A stretch of DNA of 64,000 bases from Achromobacter pestifer (GCF_013267355.1 NZ_CP053985.1:5084001-5148000), one strand, 5' to 3'. Shown: positions 44,162-53,735, counted from the stretch's first letter. Translations and numbers: made by a program. Notes: a model not told the origin generated them from the sequence alone.

Positions 44162-44190
44162 TTGACACGGCTTATGCTCAACACTAGCAT
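44162..44190 (+). promoter_or_regulatory. nadA promoter
   Basis: A consensus -35 TTGACA (44162-44167) and a -10 TAGCAT (44185-44190) are separated by exactly 17 bases, giving a start near 44196 and a leader of about 64 bases before the nadA ATG. Confidence 0.75.
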
Positions 44191-44192
44191 AA
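44172..44192. promoter_or_regulatory. Operator palindrome over the nadA -10
   Basis: TTATGCT (44172-44178) and AGCATAA (44186-44192) form a perfect 7-bp dyad with a 7-base spacer that covers the -10 hexamer. A bound protein would block RNA polymerase. It resembles, from memory, operators of NAD-synthesis repressors such as NadQ. Confidence 0.6.
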
Positions 44193-44217
44193 ACCGTGCT
44201 CTTTTTTTGACCAATAA

Positions 44218-44234
44218 ATGCTCATTATGAGTAT
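44218..44234. promoter_or_regulatory. Second nadA operator
   Basis: ATGCTCA (44218-44224) and TGAGTAT (44228-44234) form a near-perfect dyad around TTA in the nadA leader. It shares ATGCTCA with the site at 44172, so both probably bind the same repressor. Confidence 0.55.
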
Positions 44235-44259
44235 AAAAATTCCGCGAGGAGACGCGTCC

Positions 44260-45399
44260 ATGGACACCCCCAACCGCCGGTATGTCGAATTCGATCTGCC
44301 TGCCACGCCGAGCTGCACCAGCGCCATCGGCCAGGCCTGGGCCCGCGTGCCCGAACCCTTGCCGGCCGGCGAGCGCGCCGCCTGCGTGGCGCGCATACGC
44401 GAACTGCTGGCGCGGGAGCGCGCCGTGCTGGTCGCCCACTACTACGTGGATGCGGAATTGCAGGAACTGGCCGAGGAAACCGGCGGCTGCGTCGGCGATT
44501 CGCTGGAGATGGCGCGCTTCGGGCGCGACCACGAAGCCCGTACGCTGGTGGTGGCCGGCGTGCGCTTCATGGGCGAGACGGCCAAGATACTGAGCCCTGA
44601 CAAGCGCATCCTGATGCCGGACCTGGACGCCACCTGCTCGTTGGACCTGGGCTGTCCGGCCGCCGATTTCGCGGCCTGGTGCGATGCCCATCCGGACCGG
44701 ACGGTAGTCGTCTATGCCAACACCAGCGCCGAGGTGAAGGCGCGCGCGGACTGGGTCGTGACCTCGTCCATCGCGCTGGACGTGATCGCCGACCTGCATG
44801 CGCGCGGCGAGAAAATCCTGTGGGCGCCGGACCGCCACCTGGGCGACTACGTGCAGCGCCAGACCGGCGCCGACATGCTGCTGTGGCAGGGATCGTGTCT
44901 GGTGCACGATGAATTCAAGGGCACGGAGCTGGAACTGCTGCGCGCCGAGCATCCGCAGGCCAAGGTGCTGGCGCACCCGGAATCGCCCGCGGCGGTGCTG
45001 GCGCAGGCGGACGTGGTGGGCTCGACTACCCAGCTGATCGAGGCCGCGCGCAAGTTCGATGCCGGCCTGCTGATCGTGGCGACCGACCAGGGCATCCTGC
45101 ACAAGATGCGCGCCGCAGCGCCCGGCAAGACCTTCCTGGCCGCGCCCACCGCGGGCAACAGCGCCAGCTGCAAGAGCTGCGCGCATTGCCCCTGGATGGC
45201 CATGAACGCCTTGAGCAACCTGGCCGAGACGCTGGAGCACGGCCGCAACGAGATCAGGCTGGATCCGGCGCTGGGCCTGCGCGCCAAGGCGCCGATCGAC
45301 CGCATGCTGGACTTCGCCGACCGGCGCAAGCGCCGCGTGCAGGCCAGCGGCGATCTGGCGCGCGACACGGCCCTGTACGCCAGCGTCGGGCCGGCCTGA
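44260..45399 (+). CDS. nadA: Quinolinate synthase A
   Basis: A 379-residue iron-sulfur enzyme that condenses iminoaspartate with dihydroxyacetone phosphate to quinolinate in NAD synthesis. The three cluster cysteines lie in [23 protein letters not shown] and [27 protein letters not shown] and GDSLEMARF are family blocks. The start at 44260 follows GAGGAG; an upstream in-frame ATG at 44218 lies inside the second operator. nadB begins 20 bases after the stop. Confidence 0.96.
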   Translation: MDTPNRRYVEFDLPATPSCTSAIGQAWARVPEPLPAGERAACVARIRELLARERAVLVAHYYVDAELQELAEETGGCVGDSLEMARFGRDHEARTLVVAGVRFMGETAKILSPDKRILMPDLDATCSLDLGCPAADFAAWCDAHPDRTVVVYANTSAEVKARADWVVTSSIALDVIADLHARGEKILWAPDRHLGDYVQRQTGADMLLWQGSCLVHDEFKGTELELLRAEHPQAKVLAHPESPAAVLAQADVVGSTTQLIEAARKFDAGLLIVATDQGILHKMRAAAPGKTFLAAPTAGNSASCKSCAHCPWMAMNALSNLAETLEHGRNEIRLDPALGLRAKAPIDRMLDFADRRKRRVQASGDLARDTALYASVGPA

Positions 45400-45419
45400 G
45401 AACTACCGGAGGTCGGCTC

Positions 45420-46982
45420 ATGGAATTCGACGTCATCATCATCGGCAGCGGGCTGGCTGGCATGGCCGCGGCGCTGGAATTGGCTCCGCGGCGGCGCGTC
45501 GCGCTCGTCTCCAAGGGGGCGCTGCGCGACAGCGCCAGCAACCGCGCGCAAGGCGGCATCGCCGCGCCGCTGGGCGCGCAGGACAGCGTCGAGGCGCACG
45601 TCAACGACACCCTGGTCGCCGGCGCCGGCCTGTGCGACCTGCCGGCCACGCGGGGCATCATCTCCCGGGCCTGCGGCGCGATCGCCTGGCTGCAGGAGCA
45701 GGGCGTCGCGTTCACGCCGGAACGGGACGGACTGCATCTGACGCGCGAAGGCGGACACGGCCTGCGCCGCATTGCGCACGCGGCGGACGCGACCGGCAGC
45801 GCCATCATCGCGGCGCTGGAGGATCGGGTGCGGCGGCAACCCGGCATCACCTTGCTGGAAGCGCATTGCGCCGTGGACCTGATTCTGGACGGGACCGCAG
45901 GCACGGCCGGGACGCGCTGCCGCGGCGTGCGCCTGCTGGACCTGCGCCGCGGGCGGATTTTCGACGCAGCGGCCGGTCATGTCGTGCTCGCCACGGGCGG
46001 TGCGGGGCAGGCATACCAGACGACTACCGCGCCGCCGGCCGCGACCGGCGACGGCATTGCCATGGCGTGGCGCGCGGGCTGCCGGATCGCCAACATGGAG
46101 TTCACGCAGTTCCATCCCACCGGCCTGCATCATGCGCAGGCCGCCGGCTTCCTCATTTCCGAGGCCGTGCGCGGCGAGGGCGGCGTGCTGCGCCTGCCCG
46201 GCGGCGCGCGCTTCATGCCGGCGCACGATGCGCGCGCCGAGCTGGCGCCGCGCGACATCGTTGCCCGCGCTATCCAGGGCGAGATGGAACGCCATGGGCT
46301 GGCGTGCGTGCAGCTGGACATCAGCCACCAGCCGCCTGAATTTCTGCGGGAACACTTTCCCACCATCCATGCGCGCTGCCTGGCGTTGGGCATCGACATC
46401 ACAAAGGCTTCCATCCCGGTCTCGCCGTCCGCGCATTACACCTGCGGCGGCATCGTCGCCGACCTGGCGGGCCGCAGCGATCTGTCTGGCTTGTATGCGG
46501 TGGGCGAGGCCGCCTGCACCGGACTGCACGGCGCGAATCGCCTGGCCAGCAATTCGCTGCTGGAGTGCGTGGTGACGGGGCGGGCTGCGGCGCAAGACAT
46601 ACTCGAGCAGAAGCCGGAAGATGTCCCCGGTCGGAGGCGGGCCGCCGATGAAATCGCGCTGCCGGCGTCTCCCGACCTGGCCTGGCTGCGGCGCGATCTG
46701 CGCCAGCTGATGAGCCGCGACGTGGGCGTGCTGCGCAGCGACACATCGCTCGCGCGCGCAGCGGCCTTCATCGGTCCGCTGCGCGCGCAGATTGAGGCGC
46801 GGCTGTTGCGCGAGGGGCCTAGCCTGGAACTGCTGGAACTGCGCAACTTGGCCGTGGTGGCAGATCTCATCGTGCGGGCGGCAAGCGCGCGTGGTGAAAG
46901 CCGGGGGGCGCATTTCAACCGGGATCGTCCGGGCTCGGACGCCGTGGATTTGCGATTGCGCGCGCCTGCCGCGCCAGCGTAG
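45420..46982 (+). CDS. nadB: L-aspartate oxidase
   Basis: A 520-residue flavoenzyme that oxidises aspartate to iminoaspartate for NadA. FAD-binding begins at IIIGSGLAGMAAALEL; SNRAQGGIAAP, QFHPTGLHH and HGANRLASNSLLECVVTGR are conserved in the succinate dehydrogenase/fumarate reductase flavoprotein superfamily and NadB. The start is the ATG at 45420 after CGGAGG. nadC does not follow in this window. Confidence 0.95.
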   Translation: MEFDVIIIGSGLAGMAAALELAPRRRVALVSKGALRDSASNRAQGGIAAPLGAQDSVEAHVNDTLVAGAGLCDLPATRGIISRACGAIAWLQEQGVAFTPERDGLHLTREGGHGLRRIAHAADATGSAIIAALEDRVRRQPGITLLEAHCAVDLILDGTAGTAGTRCRGVRLLDLRRGRIFDAAAGHVVLATGGAGQAYQTTTAPPAATGDGIAMAWRAGCRIANMEFTQFHPTGLHHAQAAGFLISEAVRGEGGVLRLPGGARFMPAHDARAELAPRDIVARAIQGEMERHGLACVQLDISHQPPEFLREHFPTIHARCLALGIDITKASIPVSPSAHYTCGGIVADLAGRSDLSGLYAVGEAACTGLHGANRLASNSLLECVVTGRAAAQDILEQKPEDVPGRRRAADEIALPASPDLAWLRRDLRQLMSRDVGVLRSDTSLARAAAFIGPLRAQIEARLLREGPSLELLELRNLAVVADLIVRAASARGESRGAHFNRDRPGSDAVDLRLRAPAAPA

Positions 46983-47016
46983 GCGCGGGTGGGGCAGTTT
47001 CCGGCCGGCCAGCGGC

Positions 47017-47871
47017 TCAGGAAACACCGGTCAGCAGATGCTGTGCGGCGCCTGTTGCGGCGCGCCTGAAGCGCGACGGCGATACGCCCATGTGCTCGCG
47101 GAAGAAGCGCGAGAAATTGCCGGGCGTGGAGAAACCCAGGTCCAGCGCCACCGAGGTCAGCGGCTGTTCCTGCTGCACCAGCAGGCGCACCGCTTCCTCC
47201 ACGCGCACGGCGCTCCAGAATACCTGCGGCGTGGTGTTGAGCTGGTCTCGGAACAGCGCGAAGAAATGGCCGCGCGACAGGCCCACGCGGCTGGCAACTT
47301 CCTCGGCCGTGATCGGTTCGTGGGCATGTTCGCGCATATAGGCGATCGCCGCGCGTAGCCTGCGGTCCAGCGCCGGAGCGGCGGGCATGAGACTGCGCGG
47401 GCGTTCGGGTCCGGTGGACGAGTCGATCGCCGCTTGCAGCAGGGCCTCCACTTCGGCATCCAGGTCGGCGCCCGGGTGTTCGTGCGGCGCGACAATCTTG
47501 TCCAGCAGGCGCCAACAGCCCTGGCGCACTGCCGCGTCAATCGGAACGCCAGGAGCGGCGAAATGGAACGGCCGGCCGGTGGCGGCGCGCCGCTCGTCCA
47601 GCCAGGGCTTGGCGATGTAGAGCACCAGGAAGATCGCTGGGCGCGAGCGCTCCAGCAGCCGCGCGTCGTGCGATTCGTAGGTGTTGGTGCCGAGCGCCAG
47701 GTGTTCGCTATAGGGGACCGGGGTCTGGCCGACATGCCCCAGCACGCGCGCGCCGCCCAGCCACAGGGCCAACTGCACTTCCGCGTGCGCGTGCGCGATC
47801 AGGTCGTCGCGCAGTTCCAGCACGACGGCGCGGCCGAACGCGCCTTCGTGCAAGGCGTAGGTCTCCTGCAT
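47017..47871 (-). CDS. AraC-family regulator
   Basis: A 284-residue regulator with an N-terminal cupin-like domain (HAHAEVQLALWLGGARVLGHVGQTPVPYSEH) and a C-terminal AraC domain (about 185-275, VASRVGLSRGHFFALFRDQLNTTPQ and VALDLGFSTPGNFSRFFREHMGVSP). GGGAGA precedes the ATG. It is divergent from the hydrolase-amidohydrolase pair and may control it. Confidence 0.9.
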   Translation of the reverse strand: MQETYALHEGAFGRAVVLELRDDLIAHAHAEVQLALWLGGARVLGHVGQTPVPYSEHLALGTNTYESHDARLLERSRPAIFLVLYIAKPWLDERRAATGRPFHFAAPGVPIDAAVRQGCWRLLDKIVAPHEHPGADLDAEVEALLQAAIDSSTGPERPRSLMPAAPALDRRLRAAIAYMREHAHEPITAEEVASRVGLSRGHFFALFRDQLNTTPQVFWSAVRVEEAVRLLVQQEQPLTSVALDLGFSTPGNFSRFFREHMGVSPSRFRRAATGAAQHLLTGVS

Positions 47872-48015
47872 CTTTGTCTCCCGTTTTTCTCATCGCCTCG
47901 TCGCGCAAGCCTGGGCGTGCGTGTGTGCGGGCGGGTGCGGCGCTCAGGGAATTTTATGGGGGTTTGCGCGTTTGTCCGCGCTAGGTGTATTCACTAGGCA
48001 CAAAATCTGACTCTG

Positions 48016-48042
48016 CGATAAGTCCGCGTACCCGACGATAAG
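48016..48042 (+). promoter_or_regulatory. Direct repeat, candidate AraC operator
   Basis: CGATAAG is repeated at 48016-48022 and 48036-48042, 20 bases start to start, close to two helical turns as in AraC-type tandem half-sites. It lies in the divergent gap between the AraC gene and the hydrolase gene. Confidence 0.4.
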
Positions 48043-48134
48043 CGCGCCGCCGCCTGCGCCGATACAGTCATGGAAAATTGCCGGCGCCAATGCCGATGCA
48101 AGCAGCGACTGTTCAGATAAAAGGAGACGGCAGC

Positions 48135-48917
48135 ATGAGCACGCAACACGTCAACGGCATGGCCGTGGAAATCGACGGCGGGGGGCCTGCACTGCTGTGC
48201 ATACACGGCCTGGGCGGCTCCTCGAACACCTGGACGCCGGTCATGGGCGCCTTCGACGGTTTCCGCGTAATCCGTCCCGATCTGCCCGGCAGCGCACGCT
48301 CCGCTCTGGGCGAAAAGCGCCTGTCCATCGCCGCCTATGTGGACGCTTTGGCCGGACTGCTGGACGCACTGGACGTAGATGCGGCGCACATCGCCGCGCA
48401 TTCGCTGGGTACCGTCGTGGCCCAGCATCTTGCCGTGACGCATCCGGGCAGGGTCAAGTCGCTGGCCTTGTTCGGCCCGCTGGCCTCGCCGCCGGACGCG
48501 GGGCGGCCCGGCATCCGTGCGCGGGCGCAGCTGGCCCGCGGCGGCGACGCGGCCATGCAGGAGATCGCAGACGCCATCGTCAAGGCCGCGACCAGCGCTC
48601 AGACCAAGCAGGATCAACCCGCCGTGCTGGCGCTGGTGCGCGAGAGCGTGATGCGCCAACCGCCGGAAGGCTATGCGCAGAGCTGCGAGGCGCTGGCCGA
48701 TGCGCAGCCGGCCACTGTCGAGACGATAGGCGCGCCGGCCCTGCTGGTCACCGGCGACCAGGACGGCGTTGCGCCGCCGGCCAATGTCGAGACCCTGGCC
48801 GCGCGCATGCCCGGGAGCCGCCGCATCGTGCTGGACGGATGCGGCCACTGGACCACCTACGAAAAGCCCCAAGCCTGCATGCAGGCCCTGCGGGAGTTCC
48901 ACGCGGCGCTGCGCTAG
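48135..48917 (+). CDS. Alpha/beta hydrolase
   Basis: A 260-residue alpha/beta-hydrolase of the 3-oxoadipate enol-lactonase/haloperoxidase type. The oxyanion motif is LLCIHGLGGSSNTW, the nucleophile Ser is in AAHSLGTVVAQHL, the Asp in GDQDGVAPP and the His in GCGHWTTYEKP. The start is the ATG at 48135 with AAGGAG upstream. It lies 65 bases before the amidohydrolase and probably hydrolyses an ester or lactone in the same pathway. Confidence 0.9.
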   Translation: MSTQHVNGMAVEIDGGGPALLCIHGLGGSSNTWTPVMGAFDGFRVIRPDLPGSARSALGEKRLSIAAYVDALAGLLDALDVDAAHIAAHSLGTVVAQHLAVTHPGRVKSLALFGPLASPPDAGRPGIRARAQLARGGDAAMQEIADAIVKAATSAQTKQDQPAVLALVRESVMRQPPEGYAQSCEALADAQPATVETIGAPALLVTGDQDGVAPPANVETLAARMPGSRRIVLDGCGHWTTYEKPQACMQALREFHAALR

Positions 48918-48982
48918 GCCACGTTTTCCTGGCGTTTCAACATAAGAAATCGGCCCCCAACGCGGGCCGGAGGAGACCTGTC

Positions 48983-50296
48983 ATGTCCAGAATTGCCATT
49001 ACCAATGTCGCCATCTTCGATGGCAGCGGCATGGAACCTTTTCAAGGCGAAGTGTTGATCGACGGCGCGCGCATCGCGCAGGTCGCGCGCACGCCCGAGC
49101 AGGTGAGCCGGGAGGGCGCGCGCCTCATCGACGGGCGCGGCCGCTTTCTGATGCCCGGCATGACGGAAGCGCACACGCATTTCTCCTGGAATGACCAGCC
49201 TACGCTAGCCGCGATCCAGTTCATGCCGCCGGAAGAGCACATCCTCTGGTGCGTGCGCGTGGCCAAGCGCTACCTGGAAATGGGCTGGACCTCGGCCATC
49301 GGCGCGGCAGCCGCCAAGCCACGGCTGGACGTGGTGCTGCGCAACGCCATCAACGCCGGCGAATGCCCGGGGCCGCGGTATCTGGCGGGCAGCCAGGAGA
49401 TCACCACCATAGGCGCGCTGGGCGACAACTCGCTGCCGCACATGCCGTTCGACGAGCTTAGCTTCGGCAGCGTGTGCTGTGGCCCTGAAGAGATCCGGCG
49501 CTCGGCGCGTACCTTCATCAAATACGGTGTCGATCACCTGAAGATAAATCTGTCCGGCGAGTACATCGCCGGGCTGCCGGCCGAGATGTCGCCGTTTGCG
49601 GAAGACGAGATCGCCATGCTGGCCAGCGAGGCCAAGCGCTATGGCAAGCGCGTCGCGGCCCACGCGCGCTCCAGCGAGTCGGTCAAGCAATGCGTGCGTC
49701 ACGGCATCGAGATGATCTACCACGCCAGCTTCGCCGACGAAGAGGCACTCGACATGCTGGAAGCCAACAAGGACCGCCATTTCGTCGCGCCCGGCATAGG
49801 CTGGTTGATCCGTACCGCCTTCAATGCCTCTGAATACGGCATCACGCCCGCCATCGCCGAACAGATGGGCTACAAGCGCGAACTGGAAATCGCCTCGGAG
49901 TCGCTGCGCAAGATGCACAAGCGGGGCATCCGCATCCTGCCCGGAGGCGACTACGGTTTTGCCTGGATGCCGCATGGTACCAACGCCAATGATCTCCAGT
50001 ATTTCGTCGACTACATCGGTATGACCCCCACGGAGGCGCTGGTTTCCGCCACCGGCCTGGGCGGCCATATCATGCAGCGGCCGGATGAACTGGGCATGCT
50101 GCGCGCCGGCTATCTGGCGGACTTGGTCATGGTCGATGGCGATCCGCTCAAGGATCTGTCGCTGCTGGTCGATCCGGACAGGATCGTGCTGGTGATGAAG
50201 GATGGGCAGGTGTGCAAGGACACTCGTCCAGGCGGGCGCAGCGATGCCGCGGCGGTGCAGACCACGGAGGACCTCAGGGAGGCCGTGGCGCATTGA
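48983..50296 (+). CDS. Metal-dependent amidohydrolase
   Basis: A 437-residue amidohydrolase of the imidazolonepropionase-like group with the His64-x-His66 motif (TEAHTHFSWND), a bridging-Lys region HLKINLSGEY, His in AAHARSS and YHASFADEE, and the catalytic Asp in LPGGDYGFAW. Family members hydrolyse cyclic amides or dipeptides (prolidase-like Xaa-Arg or Xaa-Pro hydrolases). GGAGGAG precedes the ATG. The substrate is unknown. Confidence 0.88.
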   Translation: MSRIAITNVAIFDGSGMEPFQGEVLIDGARIAQVARTPEQVSREGARLIDGRGRFLMPGMTEAHTHFSWNDQPTLAAIQFMPPEEHILWCVRVAKRYLEMGWTSAIGAAAAKPRLDVVLRNAINAGECPGPRYLAGSQEITTIGALGDNSLPHMPFDELSFGSVCCGPEEIRRSARTFIKYGVDHLKINLSGEYIAGLPAEMSPFAEDEIAMLASEAKRYGKRVAAHARSSESVKQCVRHGIEMIYHASFADEEALDMLEANKDRHFVAPGIGWLIRTAFNASEYGITPAIAEQMGYKRELEIASESLRKMHKRGIRILPGGDYGFAWMPHGTNANDLQYFVDYIGMTPTEALVSATGLGGHIMQRPDELGMLRAGYLADLVMVDGDPLKDLSLLVDPDRIVLVMKDGQVCKDTRPGGRSDAAAVQTTEDLREAVAH

Positions 50297-50331
50297 ACCC
50301 TCGGGCGCCCGCAAGGGGGCGTCTTCTTCCG

Positions 50332-51777
50332 TCAGGCGGGGTGTGCTGTAGCCGCGCGCTGCGCAATCAGTTCTCCGATCCGGTCTATCACCGCCAGCAG
50401 CTGCGGCGTTGCCGGCAATGCCGTGTTCATTCGCAGGCAATTTGCAAACCGCTTGCCGTCCGCCGAGAACATCGCGCCAGGGCAGACGCTGAAACCTTCG
50501 GCCTGCCCCTGTCGCATCAATTCCCGCGTATCGGTTCCTGCTGCCAATTCCAGCCACAGCAGGAACCCCGCATCCGGTTGCGTGTAGCGGGTGCTTGCGG
50601 GCCAGGTAGACCGTATCCGCGCCGAGATGGCGCGCATCGAGGCCTGCGTCCTGGCTGTGAAGCGCCGCAGGTGCCGGTCGTAGTCGCCATTGAGCATCAG
50701 ATCGGCCAGCGCCGCCTCCATGACGGGCGATCCCGCCAGGCTGGCTTCGACGCGCTTTTCCGTGGCTTCGCGCACGTAGCGGCCGGCCTCCAGCCAGCCG
50801 GTGCGCCAGCCTGGGGCCAGCGTTTTCGACACCGACGAGCAATACAGCACCATGCCTGCGGTATCGAAGGTCTTGCACGAAGGTTCGCGTTGCGGCTGCA
50901 TGGTGATGTCGCCATACAGGTCGTCTTCGATCAGAGGCACACCCGCGCGCGCGATCAGCTTCACCAGCCGCTGCTTCGCTTTCGCAGGCATGGTGAAGCC
51001 GGACGGATTGTTCGCGGTCGGACACACGATCACCGCCGCGATCCGGTAGCGCTTCAAGGCGCCATCGAGCACCTCCAGGTCCATGCCCCAGTCCGCGTGC
51101 GCGGGGATCTCCAGCGCCTTCAGGCCGTGCGCCTTCAGCAGCATCAGCGTGCCGAAGTAGCAGGGCGATTCCACCGCGACCGTATCGCCGGGCTTCGTCA
51201 CCACGCCCAGGGCGATTTGCATGGCCTGCGTGGCGCCAGCAGTGATGATGAGCTTGTCGGGATCCAGGTTTCCATCCCAGCGCAGCGCCCGCTTGGCGAT
51301 TTGGCGGCGCAGGTCCGCGCGGCCGGGCGGCACGCTGTACAGCACGCCCTGTGCGCCCAGGCGGCGATGCGCGGCAGCGACGCTGCGGGCCAGTTCGCGG
51401 TTGGGCAGCCAGTCGGGGCAAGGCGTGGCCGCGCCCAGCATGACCAGGTCGGGCGAGCGGGCCTGGGCGAACAGGTCGTGGACCTGCCCGGTCAGCGTGA
51501 CGGGGCGCGGCAGCGCGGACGGACGCTGGGGCGCCGGACGCGCAACGGGCGCTTGGTGGCGCGGCGCCACGTAGTAGCCGGAGCGGGGGCGGGCGACGAC
51601 CAGGCCCTGCGATTCCAGCTCACGCAAGGCGCGTTCGGCGGTGGGCGCGCTGACCTTGTTGGCCAACGCCAGTTGCCGCACTGACGGCAGCTTGTCTCCC
51701 GGCGCGAGCTGGCCGCGTGCGATCACGGCGCCCAACCGCGAGGCAATGCGGCCATATGTGGTGGCGGAAGCGGCCAT
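50332..51777 (-). CDS. MocR-type regulator (GntR plus aminotransferase)
   Basis: A 481-residue protein. A GntR winged helix covers about 5-72 (IASRLGAVIARGQLAPGDKLPSVRQLALANKVSAPTAERALRELE). A fold-type I aminotransferase domain follows, with the PLP lysine in CSSVSKTLAPGWRTGW. MocR proteins sense PLP or amino acids and regulate neighbours. The adjacent divergent DJ-1-like gene is the probable target. Confidence 0.93.
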   Translation of the reverse strand: MAASATTYGRIASRLGAVIARGQLAPGDKLPSVRQLALANKVSAPTAERALRELESQGLVVARPRSGYYVAPRHQAPVARPAPQRPSALPRPVTLTGQVHDLFAQARSPDLVMLGAATPCPDWLPNRELARSVAAAHRRLGAQGVLYSVPPGRADLRRQIAKRALRWDGNLDPDKLIITAGATQAMQIALGVVTKPGDTVAVESPCYFGTLMLLKAHGLKALEIPAHADWGMDLEVLDGALKRYRIAAVIVCPTANNPSGFTMPAKAKQRLVKLIARAGVPLIEDDLYGDITMQPQREPSCKTFDTAGMVLYCSSVSKTLAPGWRTGWLEAGRYVREATEKRVEASLAGSPVMEAALADLMLNGDYDRHLRRFTARTQASMRAISARIRSTWPASTRYTQPDAGFLLWLELAAGTDTRELMRQGQAEGFSVCPGAMFSADGKRFANCLRMNTALPATPQLLAVIDRIGELIAQRAATAHPA

Positions 51778-51871
51778 TGAATTCTGTATAGGTGGTTTTG
51801 TTGGATATCTGACTATACAGATAGGCTGGCGGCGACACTAGCATCACGTCTTGTCTAGACTGGAGAGACTG

Positions 51872-52438
51872 ATGAAAGTCGCAATGCTTGCCTACGACGG
51901 GTTTACCGATGTGGACCTGTTCCTGCCCTGGGACCTGTTCAACCGCGTGCAGGATCCGGACTATGTGAACTACCAAGGGCCCTGGTCGGTCCGCATCTGT
52001 TCCGATGGCGAAGAGGTCAGGTCCAACACCGGCATCAGCTTCCGGCCGCACGGCAAGCTGGAAGAGCTGCGCGAGGCCGACGCCGTGTTCATCGTCAGCG
52101 GTCCGGGTTCGCGCGCCAAGCTGGCGGACGCGGACTTCATGGCCCGCCTGCAACTGGATCCGGACCGCCAGGTGATCGGCGCCATCGATTCGGGGGTGCT
52201 GTTCCTGGCCAAGCTGGGCTTGCTGGAAGGCAAGACGGCCACGACCTATCCCGGCGTGTTCGCCGAACTGGAGTCGATGGGAATCAGCACCGTGCACGAA
52301 GCGCTGGTCGTGCACGGCAATGTGGCATCGGCGGGCGGCTGCTTGTCCACCCAGGATCTCGCGGGCTGGATCGTCGAGCGCTTGCTGGGCAAGGAAAAGT
52401 CCGAGGCGATGCTGGGGATGATCGCCAAGGTGGAGTGA
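51872..52438 (+). CDS. DJ-1/PfpI-like protein without the elbow cysteine
   Basis: A 188-residue DJ-1/PfpI-fold protein (MKVAMLAYDGFTDVDLFLPWDLFNRV, EADAVFIVSGPGS, TATTYPGVFAEL). The position of the nucleophilic Cys is Asp106 in GAIDSGVLFLAKLGLLEG. Isonitrile hydratase, peptidase or glyoxalase chemistry is therefore doubtful. It starts at the ATG at 51872 behind GGAGAG and is divergent from MocR. Confidence 0.87.
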   Translation: MKVAMLAYDGFTDVDLFLPWDLFNRVQDPDYVNYQGPWSVRICSDGEEVRSNTGISFRPHGKLEELREADAVFIVSGPGSRAKLADADFMARLQLDPDRQVIGAIDSGVLFLAKLGLLEGKTATTYPGVFAELESMGISTVHEALVVHGNVASAGGCLSTQDLAGWIVERLLGKEKSEAMLGMIAKVE

Positions 52439-52464
52439 GCGCGCGGTGGCGCTGTTCTACGTTC

Positions 52465-53694
52465 TCAAACCTCGCCCACCCCCTCCCGCACGCTCGCCGC
52501 CAGCATCTGCGCGGTCGCCGCCGACAAGGTCCAGCCCAGATGCCCATGCCCCGTGTTGTAGAACACGCCCGGCCGCCTGCCGGGGCCGACGCGGGGCATC
52601 ATGCTGGGGGTCATGGGGCGCAATCCGCACCAGGGCACCACGCGCGAGGTGCGGATGCCGGGGAAGTGCTTGCGGGTCCAGTCCACCAGCGGTTGCACGC
52701 GTTCGGCGCGGATGTCCATGTTGAAGCCGTTGAATTCGGCCGTGCCGGCCACGCGGAAGCGGTCGCCGAGGCGGCTGGTGACGATCTTGGCGGCTTCGTC
52801 GAGCAGGCTGACATGCGGCGCGGCGGCCTGGCTGGCGGCGTCGTCCAGGTGCACGCTGATGGAGTAGCCCTTGACCGGGTAGATGTTGAGCGTGTCGCCC
52901 AGCTGCCTGGCGAACTGCCGGCTGACCGCGCCGGCGCAGACGACGATGGCGTCGGCCTCGTGCTGTTCGTGGCGCGTGCCGCCCTCGCGCGCGACGTCGA
53001 GCACGTACGGCGCGCCGTCCACGCTGATGTTGCGGATGTCGGCGTCCTGCGCGAAGCGCACGCCGCGGCGCTCGCAGGCGCGGGCCAGGCCGCTGGTGAA
53101 TTTGTGGATGTCGCCGGTGGCGTCCGAGGGCGTGTAGAAGCCGCCGTAGCAGGGGGTTTGCAGCGTGGGCTCGATGCCGCGCGCTTCCTCGGGCGATACC
53201 GCGTAGCGTTCCAGCCCGCCTTCCTGCAGCAGGGCATTGGCGCGTCGCGCGGTCTCGAAGCTGGCGGCGTCGTGGTAGATGTGCAGGATGCCGCGGCGTT
53301 CCAGATCGAAATCTATGCCTTCTTCCTCGGCCATGGCGTACAGATGCTGGCGCGCGGCGATGGCGAGCCGCGTGGTCTCGATGGTGTTGCGGCGATAGTT
53401 GCGGATCTGCCCGACGAACTGCGCCAGCCATGAATACTTGTGCCAGCTGAACCGGGGGTTGAGCAGCAGCGGCGCGTTGCGGCGGCCGAGCCAGCGCAGG
53501 CCTTTCATGACGGTGGCGGCGCTGTTCCAGACCTCGGCGTTGCTGGCCGACAGTTGGCCGCCATTGGCGTAGGAGGTTTCCATGGCGGGATAGCGCTGGC
53601 GGTCATAGACGGTGACCTGGTATCCCAGTTTGCTCAGGGCATAGGCGGACGTGACGCCGGTGATACCGGCGCCAATGATGGCGATGCGGGGCAT
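52465..53694 (-). CDS. dadA: D-amino acid dehydrogenase small subunit-like FAD oxidoreductase
   Basis: A 409-residue flavoprotein of the DadA/glycine oxidase family. It starts with RIAIIGAGITGVTSAYALSKLGYQVTVYD, carries SYANGGQLSASNAEVWN, GLRPMTPSMMPRVG and the C-terminal GWTLSAATAQMLA typical of DadA. It oxidatively deaminates amino acids, passing electrons to the quinone pool. The tandem glycine riboswitch upstream points to glycine or a glycine derivative as substrate or signal. The ATG at 53694 follows GGAG by six bases. Confidence 0.88.
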   Translation of the reverse strand: MPRIAIIGAGITGVTSAYALSKLGYQVTVYDRQRYPAMETSYANGGQLSASNAEVWNSAATVMKGLRWLGRRNAPLLLNPRFSWHKYSWLAQFVGQIRNYRRNTIETTRLAIAARQHLYAMAEEEGIDFDLERRGILHIYHDAASFETARRANALLQEGGLERYAVSPEEARGIEPTLQTPCYGGFYTPSDATGDIHKFTSGLARACERRGVRFAQDADIRNISVDGAPYVLDVAREGGTRHEQHEADAIVVCAGAVSRQFARQLGDTLNIYPVKGYSISVHLDDAASQAAAPHVSLLDEAAKIVTSRLGDRFRVAGTAEFNGFNMDIRAERVQPLVDWTRKHFPGIRTSRVVPWCGLRPMTPSMMPRVGPGRRPGVFYNTGHGHLGWTLSAATAQMLAASVREGVGEV

Positions 53695-53710
53695 GATGGC
53701 TCCAGATTGA

Positions 53711-53724
53711 GTGGCCGCGGCCAC
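53711..53724 (-). promoter_or_regulatory. Palindrome in the riboswitch expression platform
   Basis: GTGGCCGCGGCCAC is a perfect 14-base palindrome located between the second glycine aptamer and the dadA ribosome site (GGAG, 53702-53699). It can fold into a hairpin next to the Shine-Dalgarno and is a candidate for the switching element. Confidence 0.45.
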
Positions 53725-53735
53725 CCGGCCGCAGC

